From NCBI GenBank assembly GCA_050313895.1, contig JBNPMI010000004.1: a DNA stretch of 64,000 nucleotides; one strand, written 5' to 3'. A program made the translations under genes and the position numbers. The number at the start of each line of letters is the position of its first letter. Position 1 is the first letter of the stretch. Under the pieces are notes generated by a model, which saw nothing but the letters and a program-made list of their open reading frames with translations, searched no databases and was not told the DNA's origin. The DNA comes from JALFST01 sp022779285 (GTDB lineage: Bacteria; Bacillota; Clostridia; Tissierellales; Peptoniphilaceae). Of the stretch, positions 18,220 to 27,909 are shown one piece after another.

Positions 18220-20025
18220 TCATTTGCAGTTTCCGGATTTCTTTTCTTCAGCAACCAAAGGCTTGCAGCGTTCCGCAAGGTACTTGCGGTCATCTCCCTC
18301 AAGGAGATCGCCTAATTTTTCTTCACAGGTCGCATTGTAATGATTGAGCCATTCCAGCTCCCACGACTCCAGCATGGACACGTCGACAGGACGTGTATCA
18401 ATCGGTACCCATGTCAGAGATTCGAAACCATACCACGTGCCGAAATCATTGGTCTCTTCCTCCACACAGAGTGTGATGGATTCCGTACGAATGCCATGAG
18501 ATCCGGCGATATAAAGGCCCGGCTCCATACTTGTCACCATACCGGGTGCAAACTCGACCATTTCTCCGTTAAGCTCCGAGATGGTCTGAGGGCCTTCATG
18601 AATATTCAGCAGATGCCCCACTCCGTGCCCCGTTCCGTGACGAAAGGTTTTGTGTTCTTTATACAGCGGAGAATAGGCAACTGCAGCAATATGTGCGCCC
18701 GTTGTACCCTTGGGAAATTGTGCCGTCATGCCCGCGATATGACTTTTCAGAACCAGTGTATAGTCATGCTTTTCTTCCTCGGTAGTTTCGCCCATGGCCA
18801 TGGTGCGGGTAATATCGGTACTCCCCTGCCAATAATGGCCGCCGCTGTCGACCAGGAGCAAGCCATGATCCTCGATTACGGCCGGATGTGTGCTCTCCAT
18901 GGGATCATAATGTACGATCGCTGCATTGGAGCCATATCCGATGATCGCCGGAAAGCTGTCCTGCAAAAAGCCTTCCTGCTCGCTGCGATAGCGATGCAGA
19001 CGCTCTACAGCGGTGCGCTCATTGACCGATTTTGTTGCGGCACCGGTTTCCACCCAGTTGAAGAAACGAACCAGAGCCGCACCGTCCTTCAGAAAAGCCT
19101 TTTTGGCATTCTCGATTTCCACCTCATTTTTGATCGCCTTCATCAGGGTGGGAATATTCATGCCCGTCTTGATTTTCACATTATTATTGATTTTCTGATA
19201 AAGAGAAATATTGATTCTGTTCAGATTCAAATAAATTGTGCTCTCGCGCGGGAGCTCTTCCAATACAGCCGCAACCTCATCATAGCCGCGGATCTCCACC
19301 CCCGCCTCTTCCAGCGGTATGCGAATTTCATCGGTGACCTTGATCGGATCTATGAACAGCACCGCCCGGTCCTGCGTTAAAAAGGCGTAGCTGAGAACGA
19401 CCGGCGTATCCTCCACATCCCATCCCCGGATATTAAAAAGATAACATACATCCTCCAAGGAACCGATCAGTGTGGAATCCGCCTCGCGATCCTTGAGCAT
19501 ATAGCGAACAATCTGCAGCTTTTCCGCAATGCTTTTGCCCGTATATTCCTCCGGATAGTAGAAAGCCGGCCCGTCGGGGAGCGCCGGACGATCCTCCCAA
19601 ATATCGCCCACATAATCCACATCCGTGATCAGAGCGCGATTGCCCATTGTTTTGGAAAGCAGCTTATATTGCGATGTTGACATACAGGATCCGTCAAATC
19701 CGATCTTTGCGAAGGGCGATACCTTCTCCTTCAGAAAATCCTCCATCGTTTGATCAAAGCCCATTTTATAAAGCTGAAACGGAGTGTCCCGAAGCTGTTC
19801 TTCCGCCTGTAGAAAATAACGGCTGTCCGTCCACAACGCGGCGTCCTTCATCGTGACGACCGCAGTTCCCGCGGATCCTGTGAAGCCTGTAATAAAGCGG
19901 CGTGTCATATAGTAATTCGGCACATATTCCGATTGATGCGGATCGGAAGTCGGAATGATATAGGCCTCCAAATCCCGTTCCGCCATTTTTGCGCGCAGCG
20001 CTTCCACACGTTCTGTAATATTCAT
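18220..20025 (-). CDS. pepP: Xaa-Pro aminopeptidase (aminopeptidase P, M24B)
   Basis: A 601-residue cytosolic metallopeptidase that removes an N-terminal residue preceding proline. Two creatinase-type N-terminal domains (about 1-300) precede the pita-bread M24 domain. The metal ligands are visible: DSGGHYWQGSTDITRT, HGTGHGVGHLLNIHEGP, MEPGLYIAGSHGIRTES. The long form with a C-terminal extension (WLNHYNATCEEKLG) is common in Firmicutes. The ATG at 20025 follows GAGGAGAAG; a longer open frame upstream overlaps ychF and is not used. Confidence 0.93.
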   Translation of the reverse strand: MNITERVEALRAKMAERDLEAYIIPTSDPHQSEYVPNYYMTRRFITGFTGSAGTAVVTMKDAALWTDSRYFLQAEEQLRDTPFQLYKMGFDQTMEDFLKEKVSPFAKIGFDGSCMSTSQYKLLSKTMGNRALITDVDYVGDIWEDRPALPDGPAFYYPEEYTGKSIAEKLQIVRYMLKDREADSTLIGSLEDVCYLFNIRGWDVEDTPVVLSYAFLTQDRAVLFIDPIKVTDEIRIPLEEAGVEIRGYDEVAAVLEELPRESTIYLNLNRINISLYQKINNNVKIKTGMNIPTLMKAIKNEVEIENAKKAFLKDGAALVRFFNWVETGAATKSVNERTAVERLHRYRSEQEGFLQDSFPAIIGYGSNAAIVHYDPMESTHPAVIEDHGLLLVDSGGHYWQGSTDITRTMAMGETTEEEKHDYTLVLKSHIAGMTAQFPKGTTGAHIAAVAYSPLYKEHKTFRHGTGHGVGHLLNIHEGPQTISELNGEMVEFAPGMVTSMEPGLYIAGSHGIRTESITLCVEEETNDFGTWYGFESLTWVPIDTRPVDVSMLESWELEWLNHYNATCEEKLGDLLEGDDRKYLAERCKPLVAEEKKSGNCK

Positions 20026-20063
20026 AACTTCTCCTCTCTGCCGGTCCTTGAGTGATCGCTCTC

Positions 20064-21158
20064 TTAAACGTTGAACCGAAAATGAACGATGTCTCCATCC
20101 TTCATAATATATTCCTTGCCTTCCAGACGCATTTTCCCGCCTTCTCTTACTGCATTCATCGAGCCTGCCTCCATGAGATCGTCGTAGCTTGCAATCTCCG
20201 CACGAATAAATCCTCGCTGAATATCCGTATGGATCTTGCCCGCCGCCTCCAATGCGGGAGTCCCCTTGCGAATGGTCCATGCACGCGTTTCATCCGCTCC
20301 CGTAGTCAAAAAGCTCATCAAACCCAGTAAATCATAGGAGGCGACAATGAGGCGGTCCAGACCTGATTGCGTAACGCCCATCATTTCCAAAAATTCCTGT
20401 TTTTCGTCGTCGGGAAGCTGGGCGATTTCCTCTTCGGCCTTCGCGGAAATCACAACCACTCTTGCGTTTTCCTCGGACGCAAATTCACGCACCTTTTGTA
20501 CATGGGGATTGTCGGCTCCATCACCGGCAACATCGCTCTCCGTAACATTTGCCACATATATTATAGGCTTTACGGAGAGCAGCGCATAGTTGCGCAGCAG
20601 CTTTTGTTCCTCCGGATTCAGCTCCAGCACGCGCGCCGATTTTCCTTCCTCCAGCACGGACTTGATGCGCTCCATGAGCTCGACCTCCGGACGGGCGTCC
20701 TTATCCGCCTTTGCGACCTTGCGTTTTTTTTCCAGAAGCTTTTCGATCAGCTCCAGATCTGAAAAAATCAATTCCAAATTGATTGTCTCAATGTCGCGCA
20801 GAGGATCCACCGATCCGTCGACGTGCGTTACATTGGGATCCTCAAAGCAGCGCAGCACCTCAATAACGGCATCGCACTCTCGAATGTTCGCTAAGAACTT
20901 GTTGCCCAGACCTTCTCCCTTGCTTGCACCGCGTACAAGACCCGCGATATCTACAAATTCCACGGTTGCCGGAATCGTCTTCTTGGATTGAAACATCTTC
21001 GTTAGAGACTCCAGACGAGGATCCGGCACCTCCACCAGACCTACATTGGGTTCAATGGTGCAAAAGGGATAATTCTCCGCAGGAGCCGCATTTTTCGTAA
21101 TGGCATTAAATAATGTGGATTTTCCGACATTCGGCAATCCCACAATGGCTAATTTCAT
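20064..21158 (-). CDS. ychF: YchF/OLA1 redox-responsive ATPase
   Basis: A 364-residue P-loop ATPase of the Obg-related family. G1 is GLPNVGKST, G3 is FVDIAGLVRGAS, and the NxxE specificity motif (NVTES) replaces NKxD, which explains the ATP preference. The C-terminal TGS domain ends KDGDIVHFRFNV. The protein binds ribosomes and affects translation fidelity and oxidative stress. The ATG at 21158 follows GGAAGGA. Confidence 0.95.
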   Translation of the reverse strand: MKLAIVGLPNVGKSTLFNAITKNAAPAENYPFCTIEPNVGLVEVPDPRLESLTKMFQSKKTIPATVEFVDIAGLVRGASKGEGLGNKFLANIRECDAVIEVLRCFEDPNVTHVDGSVDPLRDIETINLELIFSDLELIEKLLEKKRKVAKADKDARPEVELMERIKSVLEEGKSARVLELNPEEQKLLRNYALLSVKPIIYVANVTESDVAGDGADNPHVQKVREFASEENARVVVISAKAEEEIAQLPDDEKQEFLEMMGVTQSGLDRLIVASYDLLGLMSFLTTGADETRAWTIRKGTPALEAAGKIHTDIQRGFIRAEIASYDDLMEAGSMNAVREGGKMRLEGKEYIMKDGDIVHFRFNV

Positions 21159-21361
21159 TGCATATCCTTCCTGATTCAAGATTCAAAGTAAAAGAAGAGT
21201 CGTTTCTCTCCATCTGTTATGCCGCTATTATTTTAGCGCATTTCTCAAAGAAGACTCAATATCTTTCCAATTCCGGTTCCTGCCGCATTCCATAGCTCCT
21301 ATCCGGGGCGAACTTTCTTCAGCGCACGCTTCCATGAGATGCATGCTTCCATGATAAAAAA

Positions 21362-21394
21362 GAAAAAATCCGCCTCCTGTTTCCGGGAGGCGGA
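21362..21394 (-). terminator. Terminator of the membrane pyrophosphatase gene
   Basis: A stem CCGCCTCC...GGGAGGCGG with a TGTTTCC-type loop, followed on the minus strand by a T-run (AAAAAA at about 21363-21368 on the plus strand). It lies just past the hppA stop codon. Confidence 0.93.
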
Positions 21395-21428
21395 AATTGC
21401 TTCTTAGATAGTGTTTTCTTAGATCCGT

Positions 21429-23414
21429 TTATTTCAGAAATAGCGGAACCGCAATCAGGGAAACGGTCGTCAGGAGCTTGATGAGAATGTTGATCGACGG
21501 GCCTGAGGTATCCTTAAAGGGATCCCCTACGGTATCTCCCGTAACTGCCGCCTTGTGAGCCGGACTCCCCTTGCCGCCATATACCCCGCCTTCGATATAT
21601 TTCTTTGCATTATCCCATGCACCACCTGAATTCGACATCATGATCGCTAAAAGCACACCGGTAATTAAAGCGCCTACCAGCAAGCCGCCCAATGCCTCTT
21701 TTCCGAGAATCCATGCCGTCAGAATGGGTGCAACGACTGCCAAAAGTCCGGGAACAATCATCTTCTTCAGAGATGCCTGCGTGGAGATATCTACACAGCG
21801 ACGGTAATTCGGCTCGCCGGTTCCCGCCAGAATCCCGGGATTCTTTGCAAATTGCTGACGCACCTCCTGTACCATCGCATTGGCTGCGTCGCCGACCGCA
21901 TCCATGGTGAGCGCTGAAAAAAGGAAAGGCAGCATGCCGCCGATAAACGCTCCGGCAATCACATAGGGATTTGTAATATCCAAGCCCTGAAGGCCTGCCG
22001 CCTGCGTATAGGATGCAAAAAGCGCAAGCGCCGTCAATGCTGCTGAACCGATCGCAAAGCCCTTTCCGATGGCTGCTGTTGTATTGCCTACAGAATCCAA
22101 TTTATCCGTGATATTACGAACCTCCTCCGGAAGCTCCGCCATCTCCGCAATGCCTCCCGCATTATCCGCAACCGGGCCGTAAGCATCGACTGCAATGGTC
22201 ATCGCACAGGTTGCCAGCATGCCCAACGCTGCCAAGGACAGGCCGAAAAGTCCGCCTGATGTGCCATAAGCCGTGTTCATCCACGCATAAGAGGCAATCG
22301 TTCCGACACCGATGAGGATCAACGGAACGGCCGTTGAGCTCATGCCTACGGAAAGACCGGCAATGATATTGGTTGCTGAACCTGTCTGAGACTCCCGAGC
22401 AATTTTTTTAACAAAAAAGAATGAATCCGAGGTGTAGATTTCTGTAATTTTTGAAATCAAAAGTCCCACCAGAACGCCGACCAAAACCGGAATAAAAGGA
22501 GTGAATGTCCCGAAAATCACAAAGCTGAAGATCAAAGCGGCGATAATAAGCGCTCCTGCAGAAATCCATGTTCCAAGATTCAAGGATTGCTGCGGATCAC
22601 GATCACCGCGTACAGATTCGATGCCGACGATGGATGCCAGGAGTCCGCAAAAAATGAGAGCAAAGGTGAACATAATTCCCTTTTCTCCCAGAGAAAGTGC
22701 CCCCAGAGTCAATGCCGAAAGAATGGCTCCCACATAGGATTCAAAAAGGTCGGCGCCCATACCTGCTACATCGCCTACATTATCACCGACGTTGTCCGCA
22801 ATTACGGCCGGATTTCTCGGATCATCCTCAGGAATTTCATTTTCCACTTTTCCGACAAGATCCGCACCCACATCCGCGGCCTTCGTGTAGATTCCTCCGC
22901 CTACACGTGAAAAGAGCGCAACAAAGGATGCTCCTAAGCTGAATCCGGTAATAATCGTTACGTCCTTATAAATCAGGTAGAAGAAGCTCATTCCGACAGC
23001 ACCGAGGCCCACAACGATCAGTCCCATGACTGATCCGCTCCGAAATGCCATTTTCAGAGCCGCACGCATACCGTGCTGATGCGCCGCAGCGGTGGTGCGG
23101 ACATTGGCGGAGGTTGCCGCCGTCATGCCGACAAAGCCCGCAGCCATGGAACAAAGTGCGCCGAAGAAGAAACAAATTGCTGTCGACCACCGTCCGATTC
23201 CAAAGCCGATCAAAAAGAAAAGGACAATGGCAATCATTCCGATGGTCATATATTCTCTGCGCAAAAATGCATAAGCGCCTGATCGAATCAGGCCGGCAAT
23301 TTTTGTCATGCGCTCATTCCCCATGGGTCCCTTCTGAATCGCCTGAAGCTTCAGTATCGCAAGGCCGATCGCGCAAACCCCGATCAGGATTGCCAAGATT
23401 CCCAATAAATTCAT
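21429..23414 (-). CDS. hppA: Membrane ion-pumping pyrophosphatase, K+-dependent type
   Basis: A 661-residue protein with about 16 membrane segments that couples PPi hydrolysis to H+ or Na+ export. The catalytic motifs DVGADLVGKVENEIPEDDPR, DNVGDNVGD and the C-terminal GDTVGDPFKDT are intact. The segment GNTTAAIGKGFAIGS has Ala where K+-independent enzymes have Lys, which marks the K+-dependent class; many of that class pump Na+. The ATG at 23414 has GGAGG five bases upstream; an in-frame ATG five codons earlier lacks a good site. It would recover energy from PPi made by ligases such as those at 45-49 kb. Confidence 0.94.
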   Translation of the reverse strand: MNLLGILAILIGVCAIGLAILKLQAIQKGPMGNERMTKIAGLIRSGAYAFLRREYMTIGMIAIVLFFLIGFGIGRWSTAICFFFGALCSMAAGFVGMTAATSANVRTTAAAHQHGMRAALKMAFRSGSVMGLIVVGLGAVGMSFFYLIYKDVTIITGFSLGASFVALFSRVGGGIYTKAADVGADLVGKVENEIPEDDPRNPAVIADNVGDNVGDVAGMGADLFESYVGAILSALTLGALSLGEKGIMFTFALIFCGLLASIVGIESVRGDRDPQQSLNLGTWISAGALIIAALIFSFVIFGTFTPFIPVLVGVLVGLLISKITEIYTSDSFFFVKKIARESQTGSATNIIAGLSVGMSSTAVPLILIGVGTIASYAWMNTAYGTSGGLFGLSLAALGMLATCAMTIAVDAYGPVADNAGGIAEMAELPEEVRNITDKLDSVGNTTAAIGKGFAIGSAALTALALFASYTQAAGLQGLDITNPYVIAGAFIGGMLPFLFSALTMDAVGDAANAMVQEVRQQFAKNPGILAGTGEPNYRRCVDISTQASLKKMIVPGLLAVVAPILTAWILGKEALGGLLVGALITGVLLAIMMSNSGGAWDNAKKYIEGGVYGGKGSPAHKAAVTGDTVGDPFKDTSGPSINILIKLLTTVSLIAVPLFLK

Positions 23415-23449
23415 AATATCCTCCTTCATTCAAAAGATCTTCTGTGCTC

Positions 23450-23455
23450 ATTATA
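23450..23455 (-). promoter_or_regulatory. -10 element of the hppA promoter
   Basis: TATAAT on the minus strand, 36 bases upstream of the hppA start. The -35 region is only T-rich and does not match the consensus. The remaining intergenic bases up to MscL (23456-23802) are AT-rich and show no gene. Confidence 0.5.
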
Positions 23456-23802
23456 ACGAAATTCATAGGATCATGAAAAAGTTTTTATATCGTCCGCCTC
23501 CAGCTTCTCCTCTTTTTATCGATCTCTCCGATAAAATGTATCCTGTGCTGATCGGAATTCATGCATTTCTTCCTACATCTTAGCAAAATCCAAGTGTTTT
23601 ACAACGAAATTCAATCAGGAATCCGGCTTTTCACAAATCGTTTTCCCGTTTTTGTCCTCTTTTTTTCTGATGTATCTCTTTCCCCATACGGATTTCTTAA
23701 AAAATGAACAAAAAATTCTGATTTTTCATGATTTCGATTATAAAAATACAGGTGGGGTATCCTTGGTATGCAATTATTTTCTCGCTCAAGAAAGGAGCTG
23801 TT

Positions 23803-24192
23803 ATGCTGAAAGAATTTAAGGAATTTATTTCAAAAGGCAATGTTTTGGAGATGGCCATCGGCATCATCGTCGGCGCCGCATTCAAAGCCATCGTCGATTC
23901 TCTGGTCGCGGACATTCTCACCCCTGTGCTGAACGTTGTGACCGGCGGAATTGATTTCAAGAGCTGGGTGATTTCCGCAGGCCCCATGAATTTTGCAATC
24001 GGAAACTTCATCAATACGATCGTCTCCTTCCTCATTATCGCATTCGTAATGTTTCTCATTGTGAAGGCCTTCAATAAGATGAAGAGACAGGAGGTTGCTG
24101 CAGAACCCACCACAAAAACCTGCCCCTACTGCAAATCCGAAATCGCATTGGATGCAACTCGTTGTCCTCACTGCACCAGTGAGCTTCAATAA
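23803..24192 (+). CDS. mscL: Large-conductance mechanosensitive channel with C-terminal zinc ribbon
   Basis: A 129-residue MscL that opens on hypo-osmotic shock. The N-terminal KEFKEFISKGNVLEMAIGII and the first membrane helix with VGAAFKAIVDSLV are diagnostic; a second helix (FINTIVSFLIIAFVMFLIV) follows. The C-terminus carries CPYCKSEIALDATRCPHC, two CxxC pairs forming a zinc-ribbon-like module in place of the usual plain helix bundle end. AAAGGAG precedes ATG 23803. It is monocistronic with its own terminator. Confidence 0.95.
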   Translation: MLKEFKEFISKGNVLEMAIGIIVGAAFKAIVDSLVADILTPVLNVVTGGIDFKSWVISAGPMNFAIGNFINTIVSFLIIAFVMFLIVKAFNKMKRQEVAAEPTTKTCPYCKSEIALDATRCPHCTSELQ

Positions 24193-24210
24193 CAAAAATG
24201 CTCGAACAAG

Positions 24211-24252
24211 CATGAGAAAAGGGACCGCGCGCATGCCGGTCCCTTTTCTCAT
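24211..24252. terminator. Bidirectional terminator between mscL and the convergent BNR gene
   Basis: A 17-base stem CATGAGAAAAGGGACCG / CGGTCCCTTTTCTCATG around a nine-base loop. It can serve both converging genes. Confidence 0.9.
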
Positions 24253-24305
24253 GCCGTTTTCATCAAATCGTTCGAAGCCCTGTTCTCCTCTCTTGGAAAG
24301 GATTC

Positions 24306-25616
24306 CTACCCTACAGGTTCCGCCTTCTTGTCCTTCTCGAGCCGTAAAAATTCAAGCTGCCCGCTCTCGGGATGAAATAAAAACACGGCATTCACAACGA
24401 TCCCGTCGATTGTGTAATCCGGATCGCTGCCTTGGCTGATGGAAAGCTCGATGCCATTGTCAAGAAAACGGGCCTCTGACGGCGTATCAAATACGCTGAT
24501 GCCGAATTTTTGAACAGAGCTCGGCTCATCAGGAATATCCATCCTCTGCAATGTCTGACCATCGTCGGTGTAGTAGAGCGAGCCTTCCGATCCGAAGACC
24601 GCATGCGAATCATCCTCCCACTCTGCCATTGTAAGATTGGAAAGAAGCGCAGGTGTAAGACTTCGACTTGTCCAAGTGGACAAATCCGATCGGTCAGCTT
24701 GATAAACGGCATAATAATCGGAGCCGGCCGCCCTGTCCGCTGCCACGGCAGCATAGACTGCGTTCTCCGTCACCGAAAGATGGCTTGCCGCTTCATATCC
24801 TTGCCCAATCTCCGCCGTTTGCCAAGATTTCCCCGCATCCTGTGAAAAATAAAAGACCGCTTTCTGATTTTGAAAACCGAGAAAGCCTGTGAAATCCTTT
24901 TGAATTACAAAAGAATGCGGAAAAAGTTCCAGCCGGTCTCCGACAATTTCCTGCTGCCCCACCGGGACCTCTTGCCAATGAGTTCCTCCATCATAGGTAA
25001 TGGATAAAATTCCCTGTGCAATACGATAGGTATCAGGCGTTGAAAGATCCGGCTTGCGTTCCGGCTCCTCCGCCGGCATCGGGCCCTCCTGCTGTAGCTG
25101 ATAGGCAGCCGGACGCATCACCTCCTCAATCACATATCCCTTTTGCTCGGGAATGACACGCATCACCCACTCTGCATACAATGCTTTCTCATTTTCATCG
25201 CGAAGAAGTTCCTCGATGGAAAAAGATAGCTTTTCATGACTGAAAAAACGCGGCACAATGCGAACATTCAGCTGAAATACGTTCTTCTCCAGCATGTTGA
25301 ATGAAAGGATCTCCGAGGTTTGAATCCAATAGCCGGGATGGATCCAGAGGCTCTGATGTTTCTTTGACCAGGCGGAAAACCAATTTTTGACCTCCTCTTG
25401 GGTAATTTGCTTTTCCGAAAGCTCGGACAGGGAAATCTCTGTGCTCGTTTTATCCCCTGTGCCCTTGCTGCCAACTTGCTCCTCCTGAGCATCCTGATAC
25501 GGAATGATCTGCTCGTGTAAAGGCGCCTCCCGATATTGCATCCAGATCACAAAAAGAGCAAGAAACAGCAGAATGACGACGATTCCCGCCGCTAAAAAAA
25601 GCCTCCTTCGTTTCAT
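24306..25616 (-). CDS. Membrane-anchored protein with BNR/Asp-box-like repeats, function unknown
   Basis: A 436-residue protein. A KRRR start and one hydrophobic helix (about residues 6-25) anchor it, with the rest outside. The N-terminal half is a mixed domain with no match I recognise. The C-terminal half has Asp-box-like repeats such as SITYDGGTHW, YFSQDAGKSW and YYTDDGQTL, which suggest a beta-propeller. The ATG at 25616 follows AAAGGAG. It is downstream of, and probably co-transcribed with, the RNase H gene. A carbohydrate or stress-sensor role is possible, but nothing in the sequence proves it. Confidence 0.7.
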   Translation of the reverse strand: MKRRRLFLAAGIVVILLFLALFVIWMQYREAPLHEQIIPYQDAQEEQVGSKGTGDKTSTEISLSELSEKQITQEEVKNWFSAWSKKHQSLWIHPGYWIQTSEILSFNMLEKNVFQLNVRIVPRFFSHEKLSFSIEELLRDENEKALYAEWVMRVIPEQKGYVIEEVMRPAAYQLQQEGPMPAEEPERKPDLSTPDTYRIAQGILSITYDGGTHWQEVPVGQQEIVGDRLELFPHSFVIQKDFTGFLGFQNQKAVFYFSQDAGKSWQTAEIGQGYEAASHLSVTENAVYAAVAADRAAGSDYYAVYQADRSDLSTWTSRSLTPALLSNLTMAEWEDDSHAVFGSEGSLYYTDDGQTLQRMDIPDEPSSVQKFGISVFDTPSEARFLDNGIELSISQGSDPDYTIDGIVVNAVFLFHPESGQLEFLRLEKDKKAEPVG

Positions 25617-25641
25617 CCTCTTCTCCTTTCCTGCAAGTCTT

Positions 25642-26304
25642 TTATAGAAGACCCGCTCCTTTTTTTGCCAGCCGATCCGCTTCCTCATTGTATCGATCTC
25701 CTGTATGCGCCGCAATCTTTACAAAATGAAGCGTTATAGTCTTTTGCATCTCTTGTGCAAAATCCCGATATTGACGGGTCAAGGGAAGGTTCGCTTTCCA
25801 TTCCCGCAGGGCCCAATGTCGAACACCCGCATAATCATAACAAATGGTGAGATCTGTCAGATTCTTGCTTTTTGCAATGCGCATAGCCTCCATTGCTCCG
25901 GCAATTTCTCCTGCGACATTTCGGTGGCCGGATGCATCGCCTTGAGCCGTGCCGAAAAACACTTCCTTTCCTTCCTTCGTGAAACACACAATGCCGTAGC
26001 CGAAAACGCGTGTCTTACTGTTGAAGCTTCCGTCCACATAGGCGATCATCGCATTGGGAGCAAGCTCCGGCAGTGATTCTTTCTCTTTTCCCTCTGTGTT
26101 TTCGCTCTGATCCGGTTCCGGAAAATGCGGAGCTTCGCTGACTTCTGCCTGAAGAAAGGCCTGCGCCGCCTCCTCCGAATCCAATTTCTTGTAAACGGCT
26201 CCCGGAAATTTATGCACCTGCTTGAGACAATCCGCCCAGGTGCGATAAACTCCCGGCCTTCGCCCGATCCGCACTGCATAAAAGCCCGGCTTAGTTTTCT
26301 TCAT
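25642..26304 (-). CDS. rnhA: Ribonuclease H1 with N-terminal hybrid-binding domain
   Basis: A 220-residue enzyme that cleaves RNA in RNA:DNA hybrids. The N-terminus FYAVRIGRRPGVYRTWADC is the viroplasmin/hybrid-binding domain of eukaryote-like RNase H1, followed by a low-complexity linker and the catalytic domain. The carboxylates are present: YVDGSFN, VAGEIAGAM, CYDYAGV and HTGDRYNEEAD. It overlaps the 3' end of the amylase gene; two adjacent ATG codons (26307 and 26304) are both possible starts. Confidence 0.92.
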   Translation of the reverse strand: MKKTKPGFYAVRIGRRPGVYRTWADCLKQVHKFPGAVYKKLDSEEAAQAFLQAEVSEAPHFPEPDQSENTEGKEKESLPELAPNAMIAYVDGSFNSKTRVFGYGIVCFTKEGKEVFFGTAQGDASGHRNVAGEIAGAMEAMRIAKSKNLTDLTICYDYAGVRHWALREWKANLPLTRQYRDFAQEMQKTITLHFVKIAAHTGDRYNEEADRLAKKGAGLL

Positions 26305-27751
26305 CATCGATCTTTACATCTTTCCATGTCCAATAGGTAACGGATCCCGGCCCTACCGTAAAATCTCCAAAGCCGTCGTCTCCGATGACAATCTCTTCGT
26401 TTTTCCCGCTCCAGTCCTTATAAACTCTGCCTGCTTCCTGTTCTCCTACAAAAAGCCGCTCGTGATCCATATCCCCGGTGGAGATCAAAACTGCCAGAGG
26501 ATGCGGGTGCTCTTCGGTTCCGCGCCGCACCCAACCGATTTTTGTAGGGCTTACAAAATATTCATCCTGCTCTCCATAGGCAAAATGCTTTCGAAGGAGA
26601 GTGAGCAATGAAATCTGTTTGCGAATCCCTTCATATCCGATGCGCTCAATACCGTCATAATCTGCCGCGAAAAGGCATGGATATCCATCCTTGCGAAGCA
26701 GAATCAATGCGTAGGCGATTTCCTTAAACCATGGCTCTACCCAGCTTTCCAGAGATTGTCCCGGCTGAGAATCATGATTGTCCACGAAGGTTACGGCTTT
26801 TGTCGGATGCGTCTGCACCAATGTCCCGTCAAAAATCGTACGCAGATCAAAGCTTTCATCCTTAGATGCCTGCTCTAAATTGAAGTGAAGAGGTACATCA
26901 AAAAGAGATACGTTATAATCCGTTTCATCCAGATAATGATTCATAATAGACTCGTTATCCTTCCAATATTCCCCTACAAAGTAAAATTCCGGTTTTTTCT
27001 CCAGAATCTCATTCGAAAGCATATCAATGAAATGCTGATCGATATGCTTGAGCGCATCATAGCGGAATCCGTCATATTTCATTTCGTCAATCATAAAATG
27101 TGCGACCCGCTTGAGCTCCTCTACAACCTCGGGATGGGCATGATCAATGTCCGCATTCATTAAATAATCGAAATTTCCCTTTTCAGAATCAGTGCCTGCA
27201 GACCAGTATTTGTTCTCTCCAAGAATGCGATAAATCGCGCTCGTCCCTGTTTTCTGGTCAAAATCGATTCCGGTGAAATGATAGTAATGCCACTGAAAGT
27301 CGGAGTATTTTCCGCCTCGTCCGGGGAAGGTGAATTTCGTCCATCCCTCAATTTCCTGCGGATCCCCCACATCCTTTGTGCGGTCATTCTGATCGACCAT
27401 CACCGCACGAAAGGTTTCGGTAGCATCCGCGCCGCCCTTGTGGTTAAAAACCATGTCGGCATACACATGGATCCCCGCCTCATGCAATGCATGAATGCAC
27501 GCTTCCAGTTCTTTTTTAGTGCCGTACTTGGTACGTACGGTTCCTTTTTGGTCAAATTCTCCGAGATCCCAATAATCATAACTTCCATATCCTACATCCT
27601 GATCGGAGACTCCCTTGGCTGCGGGCGGCATCCAGACCGCCGTGACTCCCAGCCGGCTGAGATTCGGGGCAATTTTTGCCAATTGATTATAGAACTGTCC
27701 GTCTGCAGGACTTTCCCATTGAAAGACCTGCATCATTACACCATTTTCCAC
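26291..27751 (-). CDS. Cytoplasmic alpha-amylase, GH13
   Basis: A 486-residue alpha-amylase without a signal peptide. The GH13 regions are clear: DMVFNHKGG (region I), DGFRYDALKHI with the nucleophile Asp (II), FVGEYW with the acid/base Glu (III) and FVDNHDSQP (IV). The length and the GYGSYDYWDLGEF segment fit the GH13 subfamily 5 intracellular enzymes. The start is GTG at 27751 with AGGAGGAG upstream. With glycogen phosphorylase at 60.6 kb it points to turnover of internal alpha-glucan. It is divergent from the pyr operon. Confidence 0.93.
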   Translation of the reverse strand: MENGVMMQVFQWESPADGQFYNQLAKIAPNLSRLGVTAVWMPPAAKGVSDQDVGYGSYDYWDLGEFDQKGTVRTKYGTKKELEACIHALHEAGIHVYADMVFNHKGGADATETFRAVMVDQNDRTKDVGDPQEIEGWTKFTFPGRGGKYSDFQWHYYHFTGIDFDQKTGTSAIYRILGENKYWSAGTDSEKGNFDYLMNADIDHAHPEVVEELKRVAHFMIDEMKYDGFRYDALKHIDQHFIDMLSNEILEKKPEFYFVGEYWKDNESIMNHYLDETDYNVSLFDVPLHFNLEQASKDESFDLRTIFDGTLVQTHPTKAVTFVDNHDSQPGQSLESWVEPWFKEIAYALILLRKDGYPCLFAADYDGIERIGYEGIRKQISLLTLLRKHFAYGEQDEYFVSPTKIGWVRRGTEEHPHPLAVLISTGDMDHERLFVGEQEAGRVYKDWSGKNEEIVIGDDGFGDFTVGPGSVTYWTWKDVKIDDEEN

Positions 27752-27835
27752 AGATGCTCCTCCTTTTGTCGTTTCTCTTCTTAATTACTTATTTTCCCAT
27801 AAAAATCAACTTTGCGCATACTTGAAAAAAATCAT

Positions 27836-27864
27836 TTGACGGAAGCGTCATTTTCATGTATTCT
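27836..27864 (+). promoter_or_regulatory. Promoter of the pyr operon
   Basis: TTGACG (27836-27841), 17 bases, TATTCT (27859-27864). The leader to the pyrC start at 27910 is under 40 bases. That is too short for a PyrR attenuator, so control must differ from the B. subtilis pyr operon or act elsewhere. Confidence 0.7.
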
Positions 27865-27909
27865 CTATCAGAAAAGTTCGTCCCTTTGAAAATATTTAAA
27901 GGAGTCGTT

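Noticed and set aside
18340..19380. A 346-codon plus-strand frame
   Set aside because: Antisense to aminopeptidase P; composition mirrors the complementary gene.
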